A stretch of DNA of 64,000 bases from Caprella mutica (taxonomy: Eukaryota > Arthropoda > Malacostraca > Amphipoda > Caprellidae), in the NCBI GenBank assembly GCA_947561585.1, contig CANNZV010001842.1, forward strand, positions 84,867 through 148,866, in the 5' to 3' direction. The notes beneath the pieces are model-generated. The model saw only the letters and a program-made list of their open reading frames with translations, was not told where the DNA came from and did no database searches. Both the position numbers and the translations under genes were made by a program. Within the stretch, counting starts at the first letter, position 1; each line of letters opens with the position of its first letter. Below are positions 32,701 to 45,544 of this stretch, in pieces.

Positions 32701-33187
32701 TTAAGTTTTCAATTTTATATTTAAATTCTTATCCCTTCCAAACATTGCATAAGCAGGAATGTTTCCTAGTGACACTACTAATTGGTTATTAAGTGTATAT
32801 GTTACTGTATCTAAAAACATGTCCCAATTGTTGTGATATAATGCATGTATATGATACCTGTGTAGTATGTTGATTCTTTTATTGTTTCGTTCACATATTC
32901 TATTTGAATATGGTGCATATGATAACACTTCACATTTGTAAATTTGTGGATTTCGCTGAAAATTTAACCGCTCTCGGTATAAATTCATATGCGTTATTGG
33001 ACATCATTGTTTTAGGAAATCCTTATATATTAAATGTTTTGCTCAAACATTCGATTACTGTCTATTTATTTTTATTTGATATAGCTTGTAAATCGAAAAA
33101 TCTCGTGAACATGTCTGTAACTGATAGTATAGTATATATTTGTTGTTATTATCTGTTTTAATAAATAGTCCTACTATGTCAAATGAC
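32701..33187 (-). pseudogene. LTR-retroelement integrase fragment
   Basis: The minus strand encodes the integrase core that joins retroelement cDNA to the chromosome. The first catalytic Asp is in a DIVG motif near 33170. The second motif reads SNNAYEF, so the expected Asp of SDN.xEF is Asn here. The Glu is in ICERNNK, followed by YTLNNQL and a typical PAYAMFGRD block. At least one frameshift and two stops (around 33060) break it. Protease, reverse transcriptase and RNase H were not found upstream on the minus strand. The lineage (Gypsy/Errantivirus or other) is undecided. Confidence 0.7.
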
Positions 33188-33189
33188 AT

Positions 33190-34650
33190 ATCAAACCCCG
33201 GTCAGGTTTGATATAGTGACAAAATGTATACTTTACTGTTCTCTATTTTGTGAAATAAGTATACCTTATTTAGGAAAATAATTTTCATTTTTTCGGCGAA
33301 AATGTTATTCGGCAAAAGTGTCGTGCGGAGAATGTGTTTTCGGCGAATGGACCTGGAACCAGCTTTCATTAGTTTAATTTGTGAGGATATCAATATTTTA
33401 CCCGAAATTTGAATAGCGTGTGTGCTGTTCCACAGTGTCTGATATAATGGATTAAGGTAGTTGCTATTTTCATCATAACAGATGGTATAACATAATTTGT
33501 TAGTTTTGCTTCTCTAGTGTCTATTTTCGTATGTTTGTACAACATGTAGTTTAAATTGTAATATCCTGCTATGACTGTTGCTCTGGAAAGAGGAAAGAGG
33601 AAGAAGCTGTTCTGAGCAAGAAGGGCAAAAAGTCTCAATAGTAGTTACGATATACTGCAAAACAAATGAATGCTATTCTGAAATAATTGAAAACAATCCT
33701 GAATACACTATAACTATACGTATAACTTAAGATTAAATATTGAAAATTTTTGTGCATCTATTGAAATAAATCTTATTAAATTTCATTCAATTGTGTAAAA
33801 ATAATTAAAATCAGACCCTTAAACAAACTATTTTTCAGTAGCAGTAAATTATGATTTACTGAATTTCCCATCATATATTCTTGGCAAGGAAAATAATATA
33901 GTTTATTAAGAAAAAATATAATTCTAATCTACATTCAACAGAATACAATAACAATACAACGGCTGAAAATAGTTCCAAATAATGCACAAAACTTCCTCTT
34001 CTTTCTTCCCAAACCTTTTATCTCAATTCACGTCAACACATTTCTGAATAAATTAATTGGCAAGATTAACTATTAAAATGAGGATAAATTACGTTAATTT
34101 ATCATCATTAGGACGCATATTTAATGCTCGGTTTGCCATCATGTTACCTCAAATTTACAGCATCATTTATTTGCTTAACAGTTCTTCCTAATGAACAGGT
34201 TAATGTAATTATTTTGGAGCGGATGAAGAAATTCAGAAAGGTGTTTGGAAACCTGTAGGAATTAACTAAAACTTTACATAGTTAGCACACCACTTTGAAC
34301 TCTTAATAAACATTCTGCTTAGATTTGTACTCAGTAGTTCACTGGAGAAAGGAACGAAACATCTGTGAATGTTGAAGAGTAACTGTTTACTGAGATTACA
34401 CTATGAAACAATTACACTATAATAACACTAACAATTACACTATGAAACAATGATATTTTACACCACCGATACAATTATATACATTTACTCAACTCTTTTC
34501 AAGAGATGTATCCAAATGTAGGAAAAAGCTGAACCTCTGAGTTCAACTCGAAACGAACTAATAAGCCTAATCAATTGAGGATTATATTGAAGTCTTTTCT
34601 TTACATTAGTTACAAAATATATATATTTTTGTGGCAATACGGCTATAATC
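33190..34650. other. no recognisable gene
   Basis: Could include upstream parts of the retroelement, but no conserved motif is readable. Confidence 0.45.
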
Positions 34651-34659
34651 AATCTAGAG

Positions 34660-36141
34660 CAGGGGTGGGCAATTGTGGCACCGAGTGCTGTTTCTGGCAC
34701 TCAGATGGCTCCGGTGCCCACCTTCTTTTATACAAATTATAAAAAGTTACCCCTATTAAATTGAAAGAAAATAAAAGTTCATCAAAAGAAAATTATATAA
34801 CTTACCGATAACTATTTTAAATATTTATTTGCTATATTCATGTTTCGTATGCGTTTGTTGTTGTCCGTTAATATATGTTCAATTTACCTGTTTATAGTAT
34901 TTTGTAATAAGTATATCCTGCTAATTTGTTACTTTATACAGTGAAAATGTTGATATTAAACATAAGTGTGTAATTATTAATTGTTGAGCACTTGTATAAT
35001 AGTGTATTTCGACATTATGGCCGTCAGAGTAGAAGAAGAAATAAATTTCATCTGTCCGTTATTCTATGCCAATACTTTACTTACTTAGAGTACCAAATTA
35101 TTCATCATTAGTGTAGAATCGCCGGAATAAATAGCAATCCTTTACACATGATGATTTAATTAAATATACATATTAAATTTATTAGAAATTCATTCCTATA
35201 ATAAGCAAATGTTTGTTAATTTATTTATAATTTTGTCTCCTATGGTGCAATTTTACTTTTTCTCCTATTGTGTAAAAATAACTATAAAAAATAATTAAGT
35301 GTATCATTAAATTTAATTTTCTATGAAAAAAATAAAATATTTTGTAGCACTGAAATTTCTATCTGTGGAACTCGAAAAGAAACTTCTGTCCATCCCTGAT
35401 CTAGAGTCTAGAGTCCCAGGGGGGGGGGGGGGCATGCATTGTGTTTTTCAGTGCCGAAAGTTGGAATCTCAGTGCCTCTACCATTTTCTTTTCGTTTTTC
35501 AAATTGCAGGGGATACTGAGTAATTAGAATGAGGTGGTAGATTTTATTGAGGTAAGTAACATGGTACATAATTTCTACATAAATATTGGTAGTATATTTA
35601 TTATTTGCATTAAAAGGAATTAATAAATGATATTCAATTACTTTCTTCATGTGAAAATAATTCGTAATAAAAACAAAATTTAATTATTTTGCTTTAAGTA
35701 ATAACAAGTAACTCGTAAAATCACAGGATAAATGACAATGGCTACTTATTTTAAAAGTAGGGACTTAAAATGATTGCACAGATTCTTACCAGTGTTAAGA
35801 GTGTCCCTAGACAAACGTATTAATGATAGATAAATAACTGATCGAGATAAAAAGAGACAGAGGTAAAAAAAAATTAAAATCCGGCACTACTGTAACAATA
35901 AACAAAAAATACATTATTAACTGATAAAATTAACTATCAAAGTATCAAGGTCATTACAAATATTCTGTTTTTCAATTAGTTTACCATCATCTTCTATATT
36001 ATCCTTGGGATTTATAAAGCAGTCAATGCTTAAGAAATGCTAAAAAAATTTTGGAAGAAAATAAAACACCGTTTCCCTGGTGGGCACGAGTGCTGCTCTT
36101 ATTGCCAAAAGAGAACTGCGTGCTGCATTTGCCCACCCCTG
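34660..36141. mobile_element. hAT-like non-autonomous element
   Basis: Ends CAGGGGTGGGCAA on both sides in inverted orientation, the classic hAT-type start, followed by GTGGCAC and GCAGCAC blocks. Flanks ATCTAGAG (34652-34659) and GTCTAGAC (36142-36149) match at 6 of 8 bases, compatible with an old 8-bp duplication. No transposase domain. A 14-base G-run lies at 35419-35432. Confidence 0.75.
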
Positions 36142-36149
36142 GTCTAGAC

Positions 36150-39100
36150 AGATGTAAAATAACACAAACAATTCTTTAAGCAGGAGCTTCTTTCCCATTA
36201 GAATGGGGGAACTCCCTAAATATTAGGAAAACTTGCACTACTTGAGGGAATGGAGGGAAATAACCTAGTTATATAGTATCTAGGTACCAAAATGCCGATT
36301 TGGTACCTGTTCGGTAATCGAAAGTTAGGTAGATAGATGTACAAAATATGGAGTAAAAGGATGGTTACCTAGATACTCTAGTAAGGCTCTAGTTCGGAAA
36401 TTACAAATTACGTATCTATAGATACACAAATTAGATAGCTAAAGATTAGCTACCTAGATATATACTAGTTGGGTAAATACAAATTTGGTATTATTATAGG
36501 TTTGGTACCTTTGATACATTAGGTAGTTAGTTTCTGCGCAATTTCAAGTTCCTAAAAACGCGCAGTGCAATCCTAAGAAAACGCAAAGCAGGAAATTTGT
36601 TTCAAAAAAATGTTACACTTTATTTAGATTATTACAACTGTTGTTTTTCAGTTTCATTCATCCTCAATACAATTTTCCAATTCTTTTTTACATCCAAAAG
36701 AATTAAGACAAATCATCTTATTTAACAAAGAACTCATCTTCTAACAAAGCGTTACAAATATCTTAAAGTTGAAATACATTCTATAATCAGAATAACTATT
36801 CACACGCAATAGTAAAACTTTGTCATTTTCTCAATAGTGTGTGCTGAATTATATTTTTTTGGAGATGAGAGCAAAGAAGATGGAGATGAGTGGTATAAAC
36901 AGAAATTTTATATTAGGAAACTTTATTGTCAAAGTTAACTTGCTCCTTGAGTCCTTCAATGGAATGAAATTGACTAAAATTGCATATACGTTTAATCATT
37001 TTGCAATATGTAGTATAATTTATATAAAATAGACTTGTAGAAACAAAAATTCTAGCTAAGTAGAAATACATACAGAGTTTTCAGATGGATTAAATCTTCT
37101 CTAACAACTGTTAACTTTTCTCGCCTAAATAATTCGGACTGATGAGAAAGTTGACATGGCTAACTTTAATACAGCGAAATTTTAATAACAAATATAATCT
37201 AATTTTTCTTTCAAACTGAATACGGTTCCAAACTAGAATTCGTGATTTGAAAATAAAATTTGGATAAAATTCAATTTAAAAAATTAAGATTTTAAACCTG
37301 GAAATAACTTTACAAATTACTCCTTATTCTGAATTAAAATTGAATACTTCTATATTATAATCGAATAAAATTATATCTAGTAACTGAATCAGAAAATATT
37401 TAATTAAACTTCGACGAAAAGATAGCTCAAATTGTCGTAAAATTTTCTATCACAGTTTTTTATCGATGTTATTCCAATGTGAACTGAAATCAGGAGACTA
37501 ATTTTCTACTCTTATTATTATTTAACTGACTGTTACCAAATTCAGCCATTGACTGAATACGTTCTCACTTATAACTAATTAATATGTCTTCAACTCTAAA
37601 TAGTGTGAATTTCGTTATTTCTTCTATAATCATAGCATTTTTAATGAGACTTAAACCCCAATCCTATGTAAAAGTTCCCGGCCCTAATCACGGATACTTC
37701 ACTTCTCACTCTCATCAATTATGGAGGAAGTGTACCTATGCTTCAAAAGTTAAGTCAAGTTAAACAGATTAGATTTTAGAGAAGATTTTGGGAACAGAAC
37801 CAATGGTTTGATTTCAATGTGAATTAAAAAAGAGATATCTCAACTCAGTTTGTATTCTAACAAATTACCATTCTATGTGATTGCTATGAAGGAAGAAATT
37901 AGATCAGTAATAACGGGAAGTCAAAACTTATTCAATTCTGTGTGTAATGTCTGTTACATCATTAAGAATTGGTAATAAATTAGCTTTCTCAAATTATATC
38001 GCAGAATTTATAGTAATGGATAACTTTTATTTAACTATATTTTCCAACAAAGAAATACACTGTTTGTTGTACAGCTTTTCATTTCATTTCCAAAACGACA
38101 ATATTTTCAATTATGATTATATCCCAATCAATAATATTCTGATTTTCCCATTGTGAATTCTTTCCATTTTCGGTTCCAGTTCTCATCACTGGTAACAATG
38201 GGAATGCAATCTAACTCAAGTTTCACTCAAGTCTAACCACAAAGTCACAGATAATCAGAATCAACACTCTAGTATTTTTCCTAATGTTTGTTCATGAATT
38301 GGAAATTTCTTTTGTTTACACGAAGCACATCCTGAGAGACGATTGGAGTTTATATTGAAGGCGGTGTGTTTGTTTATAGATTTTTGTTGGGTAATACCAT
38401 TTTCATAGATACATCACAAAGGTAAGTAACATTTTGTTATCCATATAAGATTTTGTACGCATAAGATTGCTTCTTATTTTCATGCTATGTCCTCTTTTGT
38501 TTAGTCATAAAAAAAGGACTCAGAACTAACGAAGACCTTTTTTTCTCTCATAACAATAACTGTTATCCAATTCGGAATAGTTCGAATGGATATAATGTTA
38601 AGAATATTCGATACATACCTACAGACTACAGTCCTACACTCTAAAGCCTTATTCAAAATACTTTATTCTGTTGTGTCATTTATGATTCTACATTTTATAT
38701 TGATGATGACTAAGTGACCCTACACTAATAGATTTAATAAACTGTATCTTATTTAAAACACTCAAACTGAAAGTATCAGATGTTTTGGAATAAAATATAT
38801 TTTGTAATGCATCATAGCATTACATATAGGAATATACATATGCATATATGTGGACAAGTGTAAATCATTTGCATCTAAATATTATAAAAATTAGGAATAA
38901 CAATTTAATAGTAACAGATGTCGTAATTGATAGATTATTTTTAAAAGATATAAACGTATAATTTGATATGGTAGTACCAAGGAAGTTTTATAAATTTACA
39001 TTATATTTCATTGTGGTTGAAGATCTTTTTTAATAAATTACTCTGTTAGCATATTTTTGAATTGAAATTAAATTAGACATTGACAATACTAAATTCATTA

Positions 39101-40400
39101 AACTAAAATAAACTACATTAACTAGATCTATCAATTTCACCAAACAGACTGACATTTTCGCCCGCAAATTTCTGTATTTTTTTACAGTAAGTTCTCTGCC
39201 GTTCTCAATACAGAGTAGCAATTGCTTATTGGTATCATATTTGGCTAATCAAATATTGGTGTACTTCCATCCCCTCAACTCGATTGGCGTCTGAATATTG
39301 TAGAAGATGAGTGGCATCGGTTTCCAGAAACTAAAAAAAATATGGGTTCACATTTATTTTTCTGTGATGCAACGGTATTGCTCTAGTATATCCCCGGAGT
39401 GATGAAGTTATGGACACATTCGTGGAAGGGTTATTCAAAAAGTTAAACTATTGTTCAATATTACTTATTGTTGAATACAAATGGACTTGGAAAAAATGAA
39501 TGTGGCGTTTCGGTAGTTTTCATGTAGTCATTAACGCTATAACCACTCTACCATCCTGTACTATTTAATGAGAGTAGGATGCGAATTAACTGTGATATGT
39601 TAACTATATGTGTATCATGGTGTAATAATGATAAATAAAACCTGATATTTTAATTGATTATGACCTTTTTCTTTTTGAATAAAATAAATTATTTAACAAT
39701 TTTTTGTTTATAGACAATGAAAAAAATACTGACAAAGGAAACAGGTAAAAATTTTAGTATTCAAAATTTCAACTATTTTCCTATAAATTTTCTTTAATAA
39801 ATTGTTATAAAACTCTAAGACCGAGCTATTTTTCAAGTTTCTATTTGCCAAATAATTCACCATAAATTTCATTTTCCTGTTAATTTCATCCTTGGTGCAG
39901 GAGAATTTGATCGGAGTATTAAGATCAGAAATGCGATTCATTTCATGTCGGTCCTTTCTTTCATCATAGAGGTATTGTTTCTATTATAGCATTAAAAACA
40001 TACTATTCATTTCAAAGCATATCAAACTAACTTCAGATGTCATTCCACATTACAAGGTACTCTCATCTGGCTTCTCATTTCGTTTCATATCACATGAATG
40101 GTGCACTCTCACTCATGACATTTTCATCTGCAATGCATGGCATCAGATGTCTGCCAGAAAAATGACAGAGAATGCAGCTGTGGGATTAGAAATGTGGAAC
40201 AGATATATTCGGAATGACGTTATTATACATCTGATTTGCGTACAGTTTTAATGAAAATGTAATTCGACGAAACAGATTAATTCGAACTATTTAAGCAATC
40301 ATTACACAATATTGATTTTATGTAGTCTACTGAGAATCAAACTTGCAAATCTATTCAATTTGGAGTAACATATCAATGGTAAAATAAATTATCGCTGTCT
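36150..40400. other. long stretch without recognisable gene
   Basis: A+T-rich. 36250-36530 is dense in CTAGGTAC/GGTACC-like short palindromes. The frames of 60-77 codons have no known motif. Intron or intergenic space is the simplest reading. Confidence 0.5.
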
Positions 40401-40403
40401 CTA

Positions 40404-40800
40404 TAGGGTGTCCCGGAAAAAAGTGTACCCAACTTTAAATTACTATATTTCAACAACTACTGAAGATAAAGTTTTCTCCAAGTATCATTGTGTTTGTTGA
40501 ACCCTTTTCCAACTTCAGTTACATTTTCTTAGAGATATACTCATTGTTGTGAATATTATAACGATTTTATTAATGGGTAGTGAACGGTCAGAAAACGGAC
40601 AATTAAGTAAGTTCAAGTATAAAAAAATACATTTATTAGACAACAACCCCATTAATAGAATAGTTTTGTTTCCAGGTTTAATATTTAACAAATAACTATT
40701 CAAATTATAAGATATTGACAATATGGAGAAAAGTGTTAGGGTACAAAAAGGAACGCACACATTTAAATTTTAACCCGGGTCGTTCAGGCCACCCCTACAA
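40404..40800. mobile_element. possible mariner remnant
   Basis: The left boundary TAGGGTGTCCCGGAAAAAAG is a typical mariner terminus beside a TA. The block ending at 40798, in reverse complement TAGGGGTGGCCTGAACGACC, is a loosely similar terminus. The interior has no transposase. Either one deletion derivative or two unrelated ends. Confidence 0.35.
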
Positions 40801-42050
40801 AATGAAAGTTTAACAAGTCTTTGCAAGAACCAAAAATCGGTTTCGAGAAGTTGATATCTTATTTCACTTTTTAGGGTGGTATTGTAGATCATGTTTAGAA
40901 TTTCAATTTATTGAACATTTTGAGATATTTAATCCATTTCTCCAATGAAAGACATTTCTATTTAACAAAAGAGAGTTGCTGAACAAAACTGATATTTTTT
41001 TGTGACCTGATAGAACCTTGTTAAAATTAAAACTTGTGCCTTCCTTTTTGTACTGAAACACATCTCTCCGAATCGCCGGGATCGGCAATATTTTATAAAA
41101 GGAATAGTTTTCGAATGCTTTTGAAAAATGGAAATAAATCAGTTATATTTTAGGGTTGATGTCAGATAAATTAATTTTTTTATTCTTGAACCGCATTGTC
41201 CGTTTGCTGACTAAAATTACATCTTGAAGTATGGTTTCATGAAGTAAAACTGAATTTAGTAACGCCATGAAATTATAATAACTATTTATTGCTTGTACAA
41301 TGAGATCGTTTGCTTAACTAATATTCTTGTCAAGTGCAGAAATCTGCATTGGACAGCAAGATATTATGTTTGTAATTAAGATGAAGGGGCGTTTAATTAC
41401 GGTAAACTTGAGTAATTATTACCTGTTTGAAGGGTCAGAGTTATACTCTGTATAGAGTAACATGCTGACACAGTGTGGTACTCGTAGTTTGTGTTTCACA
41501 ATTATTCCTCTATATTGATATGCACAGAAATTAGATGTTAATTAATTACTCGGTATGATGTTCTTAATTCTTGAAGAGCATTAATATAATATGGAGGCTT
41601 CGTTATCGAGATATTGATACTCTGTTTCTGGGGTAATTTTTTTTACATTTATAGGGTATTTTATATAGAACAAACGTTGTCTCACGAAAAGCTAAATTAT
41701 CAAAATTGTTCGTTTTCAAGATACTGACATCTAAAAGTTTTAAAGGACTCCCACCTAGATATTCACAAGTACAATTGTTGCTAACAGAGGGTTATTAGTC
41801 TAAATTAAACATGTAAGCAGACAATGATTGTACTTTTAATATTATGAAAATAGGTACTAATTAAGGTCTGTTATGTTGCTTTTTTTAATTGTGAATATCT
41901 AGACAAGAGTCCTTTTGAAACTTTTGAAAGTCAGTATCTAAAAAATCAACTCTCACACGCCCTTTGAAGTGAGGGAGACCTAGCCATCCCTCCAAATTTC
42001 AGCCCCACAGACAAGCTATTACTATAATATTCATTCAGTGTATTTAACAC
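40801..42050. other. no recognisable gene
   Basis: Nothing recognised on either strand. Confidence 0.5.
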
Positions 42051-42065
42051 ACCTGTAGGTATGTC

Positions 42066-42089
42066 NNNNNNNNNNNNNNNNNNNNNNNN
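42066..42089. other. assembly gap (24 N)
   Basis: TGTAGGTATGTC stands directly on both sides of the gap (42054-42065 and 42090-42101). The contig ends therefore overlap by these 12 bases, so the gap may be false or may hide a tandem duplication. Confidence 0.9.
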
Positions 42090-42105
42090 TGTAGGTATGT
42101 CTTAG

Positions 42106-42803
42106 GTCGTGACCGGATAATTGTCACCCGCGGACAATTGCCACCCGCGAACAATTGCCACTCCTGGAAAATTGCCACTTCGGGACAATTGCCACCCAAA
42201 TGTTTATTATCAGGCCACTTAACTTTAAAAATGGTGATAAAATATGTATATTATTTTTGTACGATTTATTATTAATATTATACATTATCAGATAAAAAAT
42301 TTCATTCCACATTTAATATTTTTTTATATAATTAATTGTTCCCACAGTTGCAATAATAAATTATGTGCTGTTTTTATACGAATTATTTCCATTATTCAAT
42401 TAAGTTAGTGCAGTTTCAAATTAACTAATAATCTGTGAAAAAGTTAATTAATTTAAATTGTAGATGCGTGGTGTTTAAGAAAATCTATTAGAGTAAATCC
42501 TGAAAATGTTATAGACGAAGGGAATTAAACAGTTTTGAATCGTTCTAAAGAATTGGTATAAGGTATTCGATAACATTAGATTTAAAAAATATAAGATTTA
42601 AAAAGCACATTCAGAAACCGACTAATAATATTTTTTTTTATCTTATAATGTATATAATTAATGATTTATCGTATTTTTTATCATATTTTACCACCATTTT
42701 TAAAGTTAAGAGGCCTGATATTAATTATTTGGGTGACAATTGTCCGGGTTTGACAATTGTCCGCGGGTGGCAATTGTCCGCGGGTGGCAATTGTCCTAGC
42801 ACC
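42106..42803. mobile_element. foldback element, family C
   Basis: Terminal arrays of a 17-bp unit with core GACAATTGCCACCCG (left 42116-42200) and its reverse complement (right 42735-42797). Inner arms of ~200 bp share ATCAGGCC(A/T)CTTAACTTT inverted. The right end CCTAGCACC resembles ends of families A and B. Flanks GTCTTAG/GTTTAAG agree at 5 of 7 bases, compatible with an eroded 7-bp duplication. Non-coding. Confidence 0.7.
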
Positions 42804-42810
42804 GTTTAAG

Positions 42811-43326
42811 CCTTTAAGGTGACTAAATTTTTTGAAATTTAATTTTAATTTTTGTTTTTTTTCTGAAGGCAGGCGATTCCATTTTAAGAATCTATTGATA
42901 AAAACATTTATGCGGTACAACACGACTATTCCATCTTTTGCTCACATTGAGAGACTTCGCGGGCATGAAATTAGCGCCTAGAGGAGGTCATAAATATCAG
43001 TCCAAACCGTCGAAAGGTTGGTTTTAATTAGAACCAATGCTCAAAATACTCTTCAATTATAGAATTATAGACGTTTTTTAAAGGAAGCTCATTGAAAAAT
43101 CAATGCAATTATATTATGATTAATAGAACAATACTTTTGTTTGATTTCATCCCTTGCATACCGTCTGTGTATCACAACTGTATTTAAAGTGTTTATGAAT
43201 ACGTATAAAATGTACTTAGCACTTAATTATTCTTTAGTTATTCACTTAGTACTTTAAGTACATTTAAAGTACTTTATGCCCAGCTCGGATCCTGTTAGAG
43301 TGCAAACTACATATGTTCTCCCTTCT
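42811..43326. other. no recognisable gene
   Basis: Spacer between two foldback elements; an AAGTACTTTA-like motif recurs near 43205-43275. Confidence 0.5.
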
Positions 43327-43333
43327 TTTATTC

Positions 43334-44652
43334 GGCTGTAGGACAACTGCCATAGCGGACAACTGCCATGCGGGCAACTGCTATGCGGGCAACTGCCATG
43401 CGACAAACTGCCATGCGACAAACTGCCATGCAGACAACTGCCATGCAGATAATTGCCATGCAATATATCATAATTTTATTTTGGGTGAATTGTAATACGC
43501 CTGTAAACTTAACCTTTCTTACAATTAATTTGATGTAAAGATTATTATAATTTTAACCTAAAATTTTAGTATAAAAATGTTAATTGTATAATCTGAAATT
43601 GTGAATGGAGTAGCATAGAAATTAATATTGATGTAATACTAAATTTCTTTCTTTGTTACAATTATTTTCTTTGTTTGACATTTAACGCCCTAAATAATCA
43701 AATGGTTGACAAAGAGGTTCAAAACTATAGATGCAAAACTTTCTTTTCAAACATTTCAGAATACAATGAATAGTACAAACATAAGCTTTACATTTTAAAA
43801 TTTTCAGTGAGTGTGGTATTGTATCTTATTATTTAAGAGTTGATTTCACCCAACACTGAGCATAAATGAGTTACTTAAAATTTAATTTGTTACTAGTATA
43901 ATAACAAATTTAATAAACATATTTCAGTGATAATTATTATCAAATATTTATAAGACACGTAATGCATGAATTTTGATCAGTTGGAGCTGGAAACAAAGAA
44001 ACGATAGAAGAACAATTTCAAAGTTACTTAGTGAAGTATACTCTGTGAGAAATTTTTTAACATAGAAATAAGATAAACACTACTTCAGTTTCTAATCCTG
44101 AATCTAACGGCAAATCAAGTTCTTAAAAATAACCAAATGAAAAATTAATTACTAATAAGATGCAAAATCACACTCACTGGAAATTGTAACCTGTAAAGAT
44201 TTTGTTTGTACTATTCTTTGCATTTTGAAATGTTTGAAAAGAAAGTTTTGCATCCATAGATTTTTACCTTTTTTGTCAACCATTTGATTGTTTAATGGGC
44301 TTCATGAGTTAAATGTTAAATAATATGATTCAACAAAGAAATAAATTTAGCATACTTAAACTTTCAATTCTGAATCTACCGTCAATATTAATTTTTATTC
44401 TTCTTCATGCATAATTTCGCACTATATATGATTGGTATTATTATACTTAATTTTTAGGTTTAGATAATAAAATTCTTCACGTAAAATTAATTCTAAGAAA
44501 GGTTTAGTTTACAAGCACATTACAAATGACCCAAAATAAAATTATGAAAGATTGCATGGCAGTTGTCCGCTATGGCAGTTGTCCGCATGGCATTTGTCCG
44601 CATGGCAGTTGTCCGCATGGCAGTTGTCCGCATGGCAGATGTCCGTACACCC
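43334..44652. mobile_element. foldback element, family B, copy 1
   Basis: Perfect 7-bp duplication TTTATTC (43327-43333, 44653-44659). Left array 43338-43468 of a 15-bp unit GACAACTGCCATGCG; right array 44556-44646 inverted. The inner arms continue for ~520 bp per side, sharing ATAATTTTATTTTGGGTGAA-like blocks, AATCAAATGGTTGACAAA and GCAAAACTTTCTTTTCAAAC. A ~290-bp loop separates the arms. Open frames in the arrays (HGSCP, ATNCH repeats) are artefacts. No transposase. Confidence 0.88.
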
Positions 44653-44659
44653 TTTATTC

Positions 44660-45295
44660 AATGATCAGCAATAAAATAAACCAAATTAACGTATTGCTTA
44701 GCGTGTTCAAAGTACATATCTTAGTGTCTAATTGCAGAGAATGAATTGTGACAAATAACGAAGTTTAGAGGGAATCATTTTAACGAAGAGATAAAATAAA
44801 CAATCATTTATCTTACGCAAGAACTACAGGATTAAAAGCAGTTTTATAACTAATGTAATGGGCATCAAAGCTATACTTCATACCAATAATTATGGGACTA
44901 TCTGCCAAATCACTAGTTATAATTGCTACTGACTCTCTGGAAACTGACTGTCTTGGATTGGTCTCATGTCATTTGAATATAGAAAATGTCAATTTGGATT
45001 AACTGTGATTATTTTCATTTTTCATTGAAGTCATATTAGGATGTTTTAGAGGTAAGAGGTCGAGGTTATTTTCGATTGCATTTTTTAAAGAATTCTCTTT
45101 TGTCTGTGAATTTTCCACGACCATCTTATACTCTATAGTCTATACTAAACTGTTACCAAGCCATGATATTGCTTTGGACATCTGATAGACGAAGTCATAA
45201 CAAATTATTATACTCTAATTACCGGCACAAATTTGTGGAAGGTTTTATTTTACCCAGCATTTGTTTATTTATTTATTATCTTGTTATTTGCATAA
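44660..45295. other. no recognisable gene
   Basis: Nothing recognised. Confidence 0.5.
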
Positions 45296-45299
45296 CTGA

Positions 45300-45540
45300 A
45301 AAAGTGTTTAATCAAATTTCCTGAAATTAGGTGAAACGATTGGTCAATGTGCAGTGACCTTCTGTTAGAATTTTGGGAGCGACCCTGTTAAAGGTCATGG
45401 TCATGGTCATTTATAACTCAAAAAGTATTGAACCATATTGCATGAAACTTGGTGGGACGATTGGTCAACTTACAGGAATAATTTTGTTAGATTTTGTGAG
45501 CGATTTGGTCAAAGGTCAAAGATCAAGGTCAAGGTGTGTC
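45300..45540 (+). repeat. ~121-bp repeat rich in AGGTCA motifs, second locus
   Basis: Two units related to 23681-24790. AGGTCA-type motifs at 45388-45404 (AAAGGTCATGGTCATGGTC) and 45507-45534 (GGTCAAAGGTCAAAGATCAA, then GGTCAAGG). It provides the empty-site sequence for the MITE 23953-24518. Confidence 0.7.
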
Positions 45541-45544
45541 CTGT

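Noticed and set aside
43338..43468. CRISPR-like regular repeats
   Set aside because: Units are contiguous with no unique spacers, each array is mirrored at the other end of a transposon, and the DNA is eukaryotic.
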